Numbered from the stretch's first letter, positions 1 through 9,150 are shown. The stretch is DNA of 64,000 nucleotides from CAZUGA01 sp964619885 (GCA_964619885.1 CAZUGA010000017.1:1-64000), one strand, 5' to 3'. Numbers and translations: made by a program. Notes: generated from the letters alone by a model not told the origin.

Positions 1-644
1 TTCTTTTTCAGTGCTTTAGACCCTTTGTCCGGGGTTGAAGTCACGGATTCAGGTACCAGTTAATTCATAAAGAAATAGTCGAAATTTTCGGGAGAGTCTA
101 TTCATTAATTTGAGATCTTTAGCTTAGCCAGTTTTGTCGAGTAAAAATATAATCAAATGTTCTGGACGTTACTAAACGGCATATAAGTTGTCAATTTCGA
201 CATCCTCGGTTTAACGTTTGTTCTAACTGAACAAAAATGGTGTTCCTTCTTACAAAAAGCCGCAGAGCAACGCGCAGTATGTTGTATTATTCATCGTCCA
301 TCGTCCATCGGAAGTACGCCCGACTTAGATCTTGAGGCATGTGCTGGTGTAGGTTATTGGTATTTTGAATTGGGTGGATAGAATGTTTTTTGGCGGCAAG
401 GTAATATATTGAGGACGATATTGTATTTATAAGCAGGTCCTCACAGGAATTAAAAATTTAATCTCTTGGGGTTAAATTCCCCGCCGCTCGCGGCGTCAAA
501 AATTTTACAGTGTCTCTACAGTTACCCCGTCCGCTTACGGCGGGGTAGTTTATTGGAACTAATTATATATGAATGATTTAGTTATTTTTTTGCATATTCA
601 AAGTATCAATAAGGTCTATTACCAGCCTTGTTCAGGGTACAAAA
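1..644. other. Left-edge stretch without a recognised gene
   Basis: No convincing complete gene lies here. Plus-strand frame 1 is open from the first base to a TAA at 61–63 and could be the last 20 codons of a gene entering from the left, but so short an open frame is not significant. A short tandem repeat (atcgtcc units) lies near 292–309. Two GC-rich hairpins at 482–547 are listed separately. Base composition is AT-rich, like the two genes that follow. Confidence 0.4.
470..549. repeat. Paired GC-rich palindromes, REP-like
   Basis: Two hairpins stand close together in AT-rich DNA. The first (482–495) pairs CGCCG with CGGCG around a 4-base loop. The second (523–547) has a 10-bp stem, TACCCCG plus CCG against CGG plus CGGGGTA, with one bulged T and a 4-base loop. 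A GC-rich stem carrying a bulge is the usual form of bacterial REP elements and of IS200/IS605-type ends. No RAYT or TnpA gene is visible nearby. Whether it is dispersed in the genome cannot be judged from one window. Confidence 0.45.
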
Positions 645-1751
645 ATGACGCTTAGTACGATGAATATATTAATAGTAGAAGGCGAAGAAGGTCCGCCCCT
701 GCTCGATACTGTTCGCTGCATGGGCCAAGAAGAATACGTTAATGTTTACGTTGCGTGTATAGGACAGAGGAAATGGCTAGCCCCAGTGCGCTATTCGAAA
801 TATACAAAGGCGTACTTCCATTTAGAGAATGATACAGACGACTCAAATGTAAAGAATATAATTGATCTTGCTAAAAGGCTAAATGTAAAAACAATTTTGC
901 CTGCTAAGGAGGGTACTTTCTTACTTTTTTCAAAATATCTAGATTTATTAGAAGATTTCAATTTGCCTCCGATTAGTGACTTTAAAACCTTAACCACAGT
1001 TACTGATAAGTGGCTGCTAAATAATTGGTTGAAAGATAATGGATTGCCAACACCGAAAAGTAGACAAGCCTCGAATTCTAACTTAGGTCAAATTGACTAT
1101 CCTTTTTTACTAAAACCTAAGCACGGTATCGGAGGAAATGACATCTCACTGATCCAGACTCGAGATAGCATTAGAGCCAAATTAGATGATGATTCGATTT
1201 TGATGGATAAGTATATTTTTCAAGATCTTATCGTAGGGGAGGACATTGATATTAGTCTAGTTGCCATAAACGGAAAGATTCATAGTTATACTATTCAACA
1301 AGGTCTAATTAGAAAAGATTTCTCTTTTGCCACTGGAATCATATTTTTTAAGGATCCCAAATTCATGGAACATGTAGAGGTGATAATTGATAAATTAAAT
1401 TGGACTGGTATCACCCATTTGGATTTTATATACAACAAAGAGGATGATCTATATTATTTGCTCGATTTTAATCCAAGATTTTGGAGTACGATTCTAGGGT
1501 CATTGAATGCCGGAATAAATTTCCCACTATTGATGGTTGAATTAGCCAATGGACAGAATGTTGAAAAACGCGATTATAAAGAATGTGAGTATTATCTTAA
1601 CAGATCAGCGATTAGCAATTTTCTAAAAAACCTTTTTAGAAAAGGAAAAATAATATCTCTTAAGAACTCATCTTTGAATTATGCAATGAGCGATCCATTG
1701 CCAGAATTCATTAAAGGTCTGAGTATGATTGTCTCAAAATTAAGACGCTAA
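645..1751 (+). CDS. ATP-grasp family ligase
   Basis: This 368-residue protein has the layout of carbamoyl-phosphate-synthase-like ATP-grasp enzymes, which join an ATP-activated carboxylate to an amine or thiol. It has an N-terminal Rossmann-like preATP-grasp part (residues 1–110), a central nucleotide-binding segment with the lysine-bearing 'FLLKPKHGIGG' loop (about 153–163), and a C-terminal metal-binding strand 'LDFNPRFWS' whose Asp, Asn and Arg are the family's Mg-ATP residues. The substrate cannot be told from sequence. A second start at base 660 (MNILIVEG) fits the family N-terminus better than the first ATG; neither has a clear ribosome site. It is AT-rich and converges on a CapK-like gene, which suggests a transferred surface-polymer or secondary-metabolite island. 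Confidence 0.75.
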   Translation: MTLSTMNILIVEGEEGPPLLDTVRCMGQEEYVNVYVACIGQRKWLAPVRYSKYTKAYFHLENDTDDSNVKNIIDLAKRLNVKTILPAKEGTFLLFSKYLDLLEDFNLPPISDFKTLTTVTDKWLLNNWLKDNGLPTPKSRQASNSNLGQIDYPFLLKPKHGIGGNDISLIQTRDSIRAKLDDDSILMDKYIFQDLIVGEDIDISLVAINGKIHSYTIQQGLIRKDFSFATGIIFFKDPKFMEHVEVIIDKLNWTGITHLDFIYNKEDDLYYLLDFNPRFWSTILGSLNAGINFPLLMVELANGQNVEKRDYKECEYYLNRSAISNFLKNLFRKGKIISLKNSSLNYAMSDPLPEFIKGLSMIVSKLRR

Positions 1752-1858
1752 TGATGAAAGAACTTTAATTAAAATTTAGTCGCGAATTAATTTTATAAAA
1801 GATCTGGTAGTTCTAATGCTAATTAATCTACTAGTCGTCACAGATATATCTAGGATAG

Positions 1859-3241
1859 CTAAATATTGGATATTACAAAACGCTTTTTCATGTTTCTCGG
1901 TCTTTTTATATTGTCTACTAAAGTCAAATTGAAGTTTAAACTATAGTTTGTTGCGATCGATAGTTGATCAACAATGAGGTGTTCATTGTTTTTGTCAAAA
2001 CGTTCGCTGGGTACAAGTAATATTTCAACTGTATCGTAATCTTTTTGAATTAATTGAATATCGTTTATATTTTCTACTTTGTCGGTTACAAACTCCAACG
2101 ATGTTGGCGAGATTGTGGTCCCATTTTTTAGTTTAAGAAAGTCTCCGTGTCTTCCCTCAATGCTTTGAATTCTTTGATAAGGTAATCCACAGGTACATAC
2201 ACCTTTTGGCCCAACGACTGCGTAATCCCCCGTTCGGTACCTAATCAAAGGAAACGCATCGTTTATAAATGAAGTCCCTACTATTTCTCCTATTTCCCCT
2301 TCATTTACAAGTTTGCAGCCATTTTCATCAACGATCTCAGTAAAACCGTATTCGGGAATTATATGATATTGGTAATCTTTACACTGCTGGATTAACGAAA
2401 CACGTTCGTTTTGACCATAGTGATCGACCGGTTTACATCCAAATGCTTTTTCGATTTCCTTGGTTTGGTATGCAAATAGCGTTTCAGATGAGCAGAAAAT
2501 CTTTTTGATAGATCTAGGATTATCTATAAAACCGTTATTTATATACCTGGCGTATATATAAGCCAAAGACGGGTAACTGTTGCTGATAGCGAGTGGCTTT
2601 ATACAATTAACTGTGTGAGAAATATCCAGCATTCTACCTTGAGAAATTTCAGAAACCGGAAAAACTATGGATTTAAGAAAAGGATTGTAATAACAATTCG
2701 AGCCTGATGAAAAATACGCGCTTTTTAAAGAAATCTTACTGTCATATTCGCTAATTCCATGCCAATTATAAAACCTTGCCAAATAGGCGCGTTCTTTTAT
2801 TTTAGATGATAAGGACTCTGGGAAAAAAAATGGGGATGATGCAGTGCCTCCGGTATTGCTGTGCAAGTAATATCGTTTATTATTGGGTTTTAATTCATCG
2901 ATATTATTGCGAATAATACTTTTATCGGTTGTCGGAATTTTGTCGATATCTTCTGGTGATTTAATAATTTCAGGTGAAATGTTATTCAACTCGAATGACT
3001 TATTATAATATTTCGTATAATTGTAAGCATTATTAATAACGGTCTTTAATTTATTAAATTGAATTGTTTGAATTTCATCAAATGACAATTTTTCAGATTG
3101 TTCTATTTTCTCATATTCCGTCTTGAATGTGGCGCCGTATATTAATCGATTTGGAATATTATTGAACCTATTTGCCAGATAATATTTTTGATTATTAGGC
3201 AGAAAAGAGAATAGCCTATTTATTAGATCAACAGATTTCAT
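1859..3241 (-). CDS. CapK/PaaK-like adenylate-forming enzyme
   Basis: This 460-residue protein belongs to the phenylacetate-CoA ligase-like branch of adenylate-forming enzymes, which includes CapK-type proteins of capsule and polysaccharide loci. Visible motifs are the Ser/Thr-Gly-rich loop 'SNTGGTASSPFFF' (about 127–139), 'DHYGQNERVSL' near 270, the hinge region 'RYRTGDYAVVG' and the Cys pair in 'CTCGLPYQRIQ'. Such enzymes activate a carboxylate as an acyl-adenylate. CapK-like members usually lie beside glycosyltransferases, but here the only neighbour of that flavour is the convergent ATP-grasp gene. Composition is AT-rich compared with the genes after 4 kb, consistent with horizontal acquisition. 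The substrate is unknown. Confidence 0.75.
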   Translation of the reverse strand: MKSVDLINRLFSFLPNNQKYYLANRFNNIPNRLIYGATFKTEYEKIEQSEKLSFDEIQTIQFNKLKTVINNAYNYTKYYNKSFELNNISPEIIKSPEDIDKIPTTDKSIIRNNIDELKPNNKRYYLHSNTGGTASSPFFFPESLSSKIKERAYLARFYNWHGISEYDSKISLKSAYFSSGSNCYYNPFLKSIVFPVSEISQGRMLDISHTVNCIKPLAISNSYPSLAYIYARYINNGFIDNPRSIKKIFCSSETLFAYQTKEIEKAFGCKPVDHYGQNERVSLIQQCKDYQYHIIPEYGFTEIVDENGCKLVNEGEIGEIVGTSFINDAFPLIRYRTGDYAVVGPKGVCTCGLPYQRIQSIEGRHGDFLKLKNGTTISPTSLEFVTDKVENINDIQLIQKDYDTVEILLVPSERFDKNNEHLIVDQLSIATNYSLNFNLTLVDNIKRPRNMKKRFVISNI

Positions 3242-3999
3242 AGGCGAATCTTAGTATAATATTGTATTATTGAAATTCATTTACTTATACAAAAGCGATA
3301 AGGTGGCGGAGGGATTGATAATAAATAGTTCCTTACAAACAAAACCTTGACGGTTTCAAATTCTATCCAGATCCCTTTGGCATAGGATATACCCCTAGCT
3401 ATAGAAATCTCAATCGTTGTAAGGCTAAAATAACCTCATAAATCGAAGCAGCAGTTTGCCAATAATTGTTGACAAGCGAATAGGGCGGAATCGATTCCAA
3501 AGGAGAAAAGACTATGTTAAAACGTAAATGTGTTTGGTATTTTCGTCGGCGTTTTAGGTAGATTGTGGAAGCCCATTTTTATTTGATCCAGCATTTCGGC
3601 GAAAAATTTCCCGTTGTTGTAAAGAATTTGATTATGGGTAGTCTGTTTGGTTCATTTCTAGATTATATTGGATTTTACTGAGAAAACTATGAATTTAAAA
3701 TAAAATTACGGTGATCGGTTACGTTATGACGGAAATGCGAGAAAGTTTTTACCTTTGGTGGGCTGTAGATCGACAGCAATGTTGTATTCGTAGGGCCGGA
3801 TGTCATTATTCTAGAAAAATTTAAGCAATAACTAAATCGGCCAGATCAGAAATGTGGGTGACGGTGACACCGGAATTGGTACTCAATCGACCGTTCGTAT
3901 GGAAGAATGATAGATGCGTGTCGTAGCGGTTTCGATACTTGCCACGTCGGGTTGACCAAGTATTAGTTATGAAAAAATCGATATTCCAATAAGAAGAAA
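3242..3999. other. 758-bp gap with traces of a decayed gene
   Basis: No intact gene is visible. A strong ribosome site (aaaggag) precedes an ATG at 3514, but the frame meets TAG after 15 codons (MLKRKCVWYFRRRFR). The same frame then stays open for about 39 further codons with a hydrophobic segment (VVVKNLIMGSLFGSF) before another stop. That pattern suggests a broken gene. I recognise no family in it. Confidence 0.35.
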
Positions 4000-4935
4000 A
4001 TGCCCTTTGAAAATTCTATAATAGCTGTTGAGGGTCTAAACAAGATCTACACTGACGGATTCCAGGCGCTGAAAAATATCGATTTGAGCGTTGAAAATGG
4101 CGAGATATTCGCGTTGTTGGGTCCTAATGGTGCAGGTAAAACAACACTCATCAACATCATTTGCGGCGTTGTCAATCTGTCGTCAGGACGAGTGTTTGTT
4201 GATGGACGCGACATTGTCCGCGAATTTCGGTCGACAAGATCGCTGATAGGTCTAGTTCCGCAGGAATTATCGACCGATTCCTTCGAATCGGTATGGTCGA
4301 CCGTACGATTTAGCCGAGGATTATTTGGCAAGGCACCCGATGATGGCTTTCTTGAGCGAACTCTTAAATCTCTGTCTCTTTGGGATAAAAAAGACAATAC
4401 GATTATGACATTATCCGGCGGAATGAAGCGCCGGGTATTGATTGCGAAAGCGCTAGCCCATGAGCCTAAAGTATTGTTTTTGGATGAACCAACCGCAGGT
4501 GTGGATGTTGAGTTACGACAAGATATGTGGGAGATCGTGCGCGATCTAAGACAATCTGGAGTCACGATAATACTTACCACACACTATATCGAAGAAGCCG
4601 AACAAATGGCTGATCGAATCGGTATTATTAGCCAGGGTAAGATCATACTGGTCCGCGAAAAAGCTCAACTGATGCGTGAGCTTGGAAGAAAGCAACTGAC
4701 ACTCAGTTTGGACCACGTACTAGATCGAATTCCTGAAAACCTCAAAAGGTTTAACTTGGAATTTGGGGAGGATTCCAAAGAACTTATCTACAAATACAAT
4801 ACGCAGGCCGCTCACACGGGGATTACTTTGCTGTTGGACGAATTGGCTCGGGCAGATATCCAGTTTCATGACATTAGAACAGTCCAAAGCTCCTTAGAGG
4901 ATATATTCGTAGACTTGGTAAAGGAATCCCGATGA
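4000..4935 (+). CDS. yadG: ABC-2 type exporter ATPase, YadG-like
   Basis: ATPase subunit of an ABC-2 export system, 311 residues, close to the length of E. coli YadG. It has Walker A 'GPNGAGKT' (about 41–48), the Q-loop near 'GLVPQEL', the signature 'LSGGMKRRVLIAKAL' (about 138–152), Walker B 'VLFLDEPTAGVD' and the switch histidine in 'ILTTHYIEEAE'. The C-terminal extension (about 225–311) matches the DrrA/NodI/YadG subgroup. Its stop codon overlaps the start of the permease gene (ATGA), so the two are translationally coupled. The exported substrate is unknown. A purine-rich ribosome site (aagaagaaa) precedes the ATG. Confidence 0.88.
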   Translation: MPFENSIIAVEGLNKIYTDGFQALKNIDLSVENGEIFALLGPNGAGKTTLINIICGVVNLSSGRVFVDGRDIVREFRSTRSLIGLVPQELSTDSFESVWSTVRFSRGLFGKAPDDGFLERTLKSLSLWDKKDNTIMTLSGGMKRRVLIAKALAHEPKVLFLDEPTAGVDVELRQDMWEIVRDLRQSGVTIILTTHYIEEAEQMADRIGIISQGKIILVREKAQLMRELGRKQLTLSLDHVLDRIPENLKRFNLEFGEDSKELIYKYNTQAAHTGITLLLDELARADIQFHDIRTVQSSLEDIFVDLVKESR

Positions 4936-5693
4936 ATTGGTATGCGGTGAAAGCCATCTATCGATTTGAAATGGCGCGTATGGGCCGAACGCTATTCCAA
5001 AGTATCGTGTCACCGGTCATTTCCACTTCGCTTTATTTTATAGTATTCGGCGCTGCAATAGGTTCGCGGATTACTGAAATTGATGGCATTAGCTACGGTG
5101 CGTTTATCGTTCCGGGTTTGATTATGTTGTCGTTATTAACCGAAAGTCTTTCTAATGCGTCATTTGGTATTTATTTTCCGCGTTATTCTGGTGCAGTCTA
5201 CGAATTGCTTTCTGCGCCAATATCGTTCGTGGAAATTATTTTGGGTTATGTTGGCGCGGCAGCGACCAAATCGGTGATCATTGGCGTTACTATCCTATTA
5301 ACGGCGAATCTTTTTGTGGACATCAGTATTGCTCACCCTGGATGGATGATCTCGTTTTTGATCTTAACGGCTTTAACGTTCAGTTTGTTCGGTTTCATTT
5401 TGGGCATCTGGGCGGATAATTGGGAAAAACTTGCGATTGTACCCACGTTGATCATTACACCGCTGACATTTTTGGGTGGAAGCTTTTACTCGATCAGCAT
5501 GTTGCCCCCATTTTGGCAAAAAGTGACCCTGTTTAACCCGGTCGTCTATCTGATTAGCGGGTTTCGCTGGAGTTTTTATGAAAATGCTGATGTTGCGGTG
5601 GAACTGAGCGTAGCGATTACCGCCATCTTTCTTTTGCTTTGCCTGATCGTTGTTTGGTGGATTTTTAAGACCGGCTACAGGTGGCGCAAATGA
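4932..5693 (+). CDS. yadH: ABC-2 type exporter permease, YadH-like
   Basis: Membrane subunit paired with the preceding ATPase; 253 residues, as expected for YadH/NodJ-type permeases. About six hydrophobic segments are visible (near residues 21–45, 55–75, 100–130, 140–160, 170–190 and 222–247). The late motif 'TFLGGSFYSISMLPPFWQ' followed by 'NPVVYLISGFRW' is the characteristic ABC-2 permease signature. The start overlaps the end of the ATPase gene by four bases. Together the pair should form a 2+2 exporter in the inner membrane. Confidence 0.88.
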   Translation: MNWYAVKAIYRFEMARMGRTLFQSIVSPVISTSLYFIVFGAAIGSRITEIDGISYGAFIVPGLIMLSLLTESLSNASFGIYFPRYSGAVYELLSAPISFVEIILGYVGAAATKSVIIGVTILLTANLFVDISIAHPGWMISFLILTALTFSLFGFILGIWADNWEKLAIVPTLIITPLTFLGGSFYSISMLPPFWQKVTLFNPVVYLISGFRWSFYENADVAVELSVAITAIFLLLCLIVVWWIFKTGYRWRK

Positions 5694-5712
5694 CGCCTTA
5701 TATTTTGTACTA

Positions 5713-5734
5713 TTTGAATTTGTTGTAATTCAAA
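5713..5734 (+). terminator. AT-rich hairpin after the yadGH pair
   Basis: A perfect 8-bp inverted repeat, TTTGAATT and AATTCAAA, around a 6-base loop lies 20 bp after the permease stop. A T-rich tract follows a few bases later. The stem is weak because it is AT-rich, so termination is plausible but not certain. Confidence 0.35.
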
Positions 5735-5920
5735 ATTTGGTTGTCTTTTTACCCGAGATAATCAGTAGCCTTTTCTTCAATCTGCAGAACTAAATTCGTT
5801 TGGTATTCCCGCCACATCATGCCCATTTTTTGGGTCAAATGCCTTATTAATGAGTTAATTGACATGGTTAATTTAAAGGCGGGGCAAATAAAAACGATGG
5901 GTACGCATGAATTGCTCTAT

Positions 5921-5937
5921 TTGGCACCCATTATGCA
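5921..5937 (+). promoter_or_regulatory. Sigma-54 (-24/-12) promoter candidate
   Basis: TTGGCACCCATTATGCA carries the invariant GG (5923–5924) and GC (5935–5936) exactly 10 bases apart, with TTGGCAC matching the -24 consensus fully. It lies 90 bp upstream of the secreted-protein gene at 6027 in the same direction. No activator site was identified. Confidence 0.6.
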
Positions 5938-6026
5938 TTTTTCGTGCGCGCTCGTTGAGCGTTGATGAAAAATTCACGAGAAGGATGTCTTTTTAGTTTG
6001 ATTTTATAATATAAAGGGTACCCAAG

Positions 6027-6530
6027 ATGAAAAATAAATCAATAATATTTGGTAAAATCATTTTTGCTGTTTTAATTACATCGTTACTTTGCATTTCAAT
6101 AGCGAATGCTCATGAACCGCGTGATGGTGTTGCCGGTGGTGTTTACAATGTTTCGGTGGGCCACCGGGTAGAACCGGGGTTTGCCGGCGAACCCAACGCT
6201 TTTGATCTATTTGTAAGGAACGCAGAAGATAATTCGAATGCGGACGTGGGCGAGATTGAGCTCGATGTTTATGTGATGAGATTAAGAAAAGACGATTTTG
6301 ACGCTAAAGTCACAAAAATTAGAAAATTAACTGGTGATTTGCGACGCGATTTTAGCACGCCGAATCGGTTTAATATCTACTATTTGCCGAAACGCCCGGG
6401 TGCTGTTGGATTTATAATTAAGGGTACCATCGACGGTAATTATATTTACGAAAAATTTGTTTGTGGGGGTGGTTCTCAGAATGAATCAGGTCGTTCGTTT
6501 GGTTGTATCGACAAGATACAAAGATTCTAA
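6027..6530 (+). CDS. Secreted protein of unknown function
   Basis: A 167-residue protein with a clear Sec signal peptide: basic start MKNK, hydrophobic core about residues 7–26 and a likely cut after 'SIANA' before HEPRDG. The mature part is predicted mostly beta, with the segment 'VGHRVEPGFAGEPNAFDLFV' near the new N-terminus and two cysteines near the C-terminus (FVCGGG and FGCID) that could form a disulfide. This looks like a small periplasmic immunoglobulin-like domain of the sort found in metal-handling proteins, but I do not recognise a named family. It is monocistronic, and the sigma-54-type promoter upstream suggests conditional expression. Confidence 0.7.
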   Translation: MKNKSIIFGKIIFAVLITSLLCISIANAHEPRDGVAGGVYNVSVGHRVEPGFAGEPNAFDLFVRNAEDNSNADVGEIELDVYVMRLRKDDFDAKVTKIRKLTGDLRRDFSTPNRFNIYYLPKRPGAVGFIIKGTIDGNYIYEKFVCGGGSQNESGRSFGCIDKIQRF

Positions 6531-6587
6531 TATTGATAAATTTGAGCCTGTGAAATTTGGTTCTAACCATTATTGATTTGTTAAAGG

Positions 6588-6611
6588 CCCTGGTCTTTAA
6601 ACAGGCCAGGG
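6588..6611. terminator. Hairpin between convergent genes
   Basis: CCCTGG and CCAGGG pair around a 12-base loop between the end of the secreted-protein gene and the end of the opposing TIGR04073-type gene. There is no clean T-run on either side, so a shared terminator role is only plausible. Confidence 0.3.
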
Positions 6612-6760
6612 TCAAAAGACTATCCGGTGAACGCTTATAAATTTTGACTGGTTTGTTGAGTTGTCAGACAGATTTTAGAGCAAAATCAATGGAGAACTCA
6701 TGTGAAAAAACCCGGCCCGCGGAGACGCGGACTGGTTTTATGTCCAAAGTAAATTGACTT

Positions 6761-7192
6761 TTAGTACGACATTCTCTGCGACGAATTGGGATAATCTTGG
6801 CTGCCGCGTAATCTAAAATACGGGCCGTAGGTTGTATCATCTTCAAAAGCGCGCCAGACGTAGCCTTGTTTGATCATCGGTTTTGTTGGGATTGGAAACG
6901 TAACTACGTCAATCGCACCAGTTAAAGTGCGCCCCACCGTATGCAAAACGCCTTTAATCGTTCCGCCAATAACGCCAAATATTACGTATTTGGTGTCCAT
7001 ATCATTTGTTGTATTGATTGCATTTTTCGGCAATTCTATCCAGCCGGTTGCCAGGTTGGCAAACCCTGTGCCTAGCTTCCTACCAACATAGGAACCGTAG
7101 CTCTCTTCTTCTTCCTGTGCCAACGCGAGCGGAGAAAAGATCAAGCTGCAGAGCATTAATGAAATTAAAATTTTGCCGGATTTTATTTGCAT
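6761..7192 (-). CDS. Exosortase-associated protein, TIGR04073 type
   Basis: A 143-residue exported protein with a signal peptide (cut near 'PLALAQ'). It has the features of the TIGR04073 family, named for co-occurrence with exosortase/PEP-CTERM systems: 'RKLGTGFANLATGWIELPK', a glycine-rich segment 'GVIGGTIKGVLHTVGRT', and the tail 'VVTFPIPTKPMIKQGYV'. The molecular role of the family is unknown. No exosortase or PEP-CTERM substrate is seen in this window, so the system itself, if present, is elsewhere. The last 20 or so residues (YFRLRGSQDYPNSSQRMSY) are not part of the conserved core as I know it. Confidence 0.75.
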   Translation of the reverse strand: MQIKSGKILISLMLCSLIFSPLALAQEEEESYGSYVGRKLGTGFANLATGWIELPKNAINTTNDMDTKYVIFGVIGGTIKGVLHTVGRTLTGAIDVVTFPIPTKPMIKQGYVWRAFEDDTTYGPYFRLRGSQDYPNSSQRMSY

Positions 7193-7423
7193 GGCCTCAG
7201 TCCTACGTTTGTCGAAAATCGCTATTGAGTATAGCAGTTCCGGGGAGAATGTAGCTGTTGATAATGGACATTTGAAGATTTACTCGAATTCCGGTCGATT
7301 TGTCGGGAAAATCGTGTTATATCGATGCCATTTGGACATTTTCGGATTTTTATTGAGCGGTGAAGTTCATACGATTAGTACAGCGCGAATTGAATACGAT
7401 TCTAGCTGGTTTTTAATAATTAA

Positions 7424-8752
7424 TTAAGTGCGGTTTTCGCCGAAGAAGTGGCTCAATACGCGGGTCATATAGGTGTGATCGACCACGCCAGCACTCTCGC
7501 GAGCGCTGTGCATTGCCCACATCGGACAGCCAACATCGACGGATCTGATGCCCAATCGTGCGGAAGTCATCGGCCCAATAGTGCTACCGCAGGGGATATC
7601 GCTGCGATGAGAGTATTTTTGCCAGGGAACGTCGACTTGGTCACACCAATCGATAAACATAGCTTGTGAAATACTTTCCGAGGTATAACGCTGGTTCGCG
7701 TTAATTTTTATCACCGGCCCCTGGTTGACCCAAATCTTGTGGTCTGGTTCGTACGCATTTGAAAAATTCGGATGATAGGCGTGTGCCATATCCGCACTAA
7801 TTTGAAAGCTGGTTGCCAGAGCCCGTTTATACGATTCCGGATTTGCATTTTGTGATTGTGCGATGCGTTCTAAAACATCGGGCAAAAAACTGCCGTCGGC
7901 ACCTTTGGCACTCTCGCTGCCGATTTCTTCGTGGTCAAAAAACGCGCAAACATTGGTAGTCTTGGCGTCTAACGCCGATGCATCCAACAGGGCGGTTGTT
8001 GCCGCGTGGCAGGACGCTAGATTATCCAGCTGACCGTTGGCGATAAATTCTGAATCGGGTCCATATAAACTACCTTTTTGGGTGTCGTAGACCACCAGCT
8101 CCCAAGATAAAATTTCATTAAATTGCGTATCCAATTGCTGTTCGAGCAACCCATGAAACAATTTTTCAGCGTCTTCTTCTTGCGCTAATGAGGATAAAAT
8201 TAAGGCCAATTCACGTTGTTTGTGTAAGCGTAATCCCTCTTCGTTTACCTTACGGTTCATGTGTATCGCGAGATTGGGTAGCCTTAGCAACGGATCTTCA
8301 AAATTGATCAATTGAGTCTCTAGGTCGGAGGTTTCTGTCCTCACTGTAACGCGCCCGGCGAGGCTCAAATCTTTGTCCGTGAAGGTCGCGAGGATTGGCC
8401 CGCCATATATTTCTACCCCAAGTTGCGCGAATCCGCTATTTTGAATCGCAGTATTCGGAGTCAAGCGCAAGCCGGGTGAATCGGTATGCGCGCCGACGAT
8501 ACGAAATCCTGATTCTTCAGGCGCTATTTGACCCAGTACGAAGAAGATTATCGAGGACCCATCTCGGATAACGTAATAGCGGCCTCCTGCTTCCAACGAC
8601 CAGCTTTGGTTTTCTTCCAGGTGTTCAAATTTGTGATTGTCCAACAAGTTTTCGATTGTTTCCACTGCGTGCCACGGGCTGGGGCTTTGGTCGATAAACT
8701 TGAGTAAATTTTTGGCCTGTTCATAGATTTTTGGATCGAGCTTCCCCGTCAT
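7424..8752 (-). CDS. apeB: M18 family aspartyl-type aminopeptidase
   Basis: Zinc-dependent cytoplasmic aminopeptidase of family M18, 442 residues, close to the family's usual 430–460. Metal and catalytic motifs are all present: 'AHTDSPGLRL' (about 91–100), the central 'FFDHEEIGSESAKGADGSF' (about 267–285) with the catalytic Glu pair, and 'SADMAHAYHPN' near 320; a C-terminal 'SARLGIRSVDVGCPMWAMHSARE' supplies the last ligand histidine. It removes N-terminal acidic or neutral residues from peptides. Its start codon overlaps the msrB stop (ATGA), so the two are co-translated. Confidence 0.92.
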   Translation of the reverse strand: MTGKLDPKIYEQAKNLLKFIDQSPSPWHAVETIENLLDNHKFEHLEENQSWSLEAGGRYYVIRDGSSIIFFVLGQIAPEESGFRIVGAHTDSPGLRLTPNTAIQNSGFAQLGVEIYGGPILATFTDKDLSLAGRVTVRTETSDLETQLINFEDPLLRLPNLAIHMNRKVNEEGLRLHKQRELALILSSLAQEEDAEKLFHGLLEQQLDTQFNEILSWELVVYDTQKGSLYGPDSEFIANGQLDNLASCHAATTALLDASALDAKTTNVCAFFDHEEIGSESAKGADGSFLPDVLERIAQSQNANPESYKRALATSFQISADMAHAYHPNFSNAYEPDHKIWVNQGPVIKINANQRYTSESISQAMFIDWCDQVDVPWQKYSHRSDIPCGSTIGPMTSARLGIRSVDVGCPMWAMHSARESAGVVDHTYMTRVLSHFFGENRT

Positions 8753-9150
8753 GATTCGTCTTCCTTGAGCAAAAGCGAGGCTGAATTAACACAATAGCGC
8801 AATCCGGTGGGATCTGGTCCATCTTCAAATACATGCCCCAAATGTGCGGCGCAAATCCGACAGGTGATCTCTACTCTTATCATTCCATGGCTCGTATCCT
8901 CAAAAACTTCAATCACGTCTTCATGGATAACGTCAGAAAAACTAGGCCAGCCTGAGCCGGAATTAAATTTTGCATCGGAATGAAATAGCGCGGACCCGCA
9001 ACAAATACATTCGTAGGTCCCATCGCTATGGCAATCGTAATATTTTCCTGTAAACGGTGGTTCTGTGCCTTTGTTGCGGCAAATATGGAATTGTTCTGGG
9101 GTTAATTGTCTGCGCCAGTGTTCTTCGCTACGTTCGATTTTCTTGCTCAT
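8749..9150 (-). CDS. msrB: Peptide-methionine (R)-S-oxide reductase
   Basis: MsrB repairs methionine-R-sulfoxide in proteins. The protein has both zinc pairs (CICC and CRIC), the substrate motif 'GSGWPSF', the 'HLGHVFEDGPDPTGLRYC' block and the catalytic Cys in 'RYCVNSASL'. I start it at the internal MSKKIERSEEHW (133 residues) because that is where family homology begins; the longer frame from 9225 adds an N-terminus lacking any family feature. The resolving cysteine used by some MsrBs is not obvious. It is coupled to the M18 aminopeptidase, suggesting a joint role in handling damaged proteins. Confidence 0.92.
   Translation of the reverse strand: MSKKIERSEEHWRRQLTPEQFHICRNKGTEPPFTGKYYDCHSDGTYECICCGSALFHSDAKFNSGSGWPSFSDVIHEDVIEVFEDTSHGMIRVEITCRICAAHLGHVFEDGPDPTGLRYCVNSASLLLKEDES

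Noticed and set aside
7173..7427. 84-codon plus-strand frame over a gap
   Set aside because: Overlaps the start of the TIGR04073-type gene on the other strand and has no family features.
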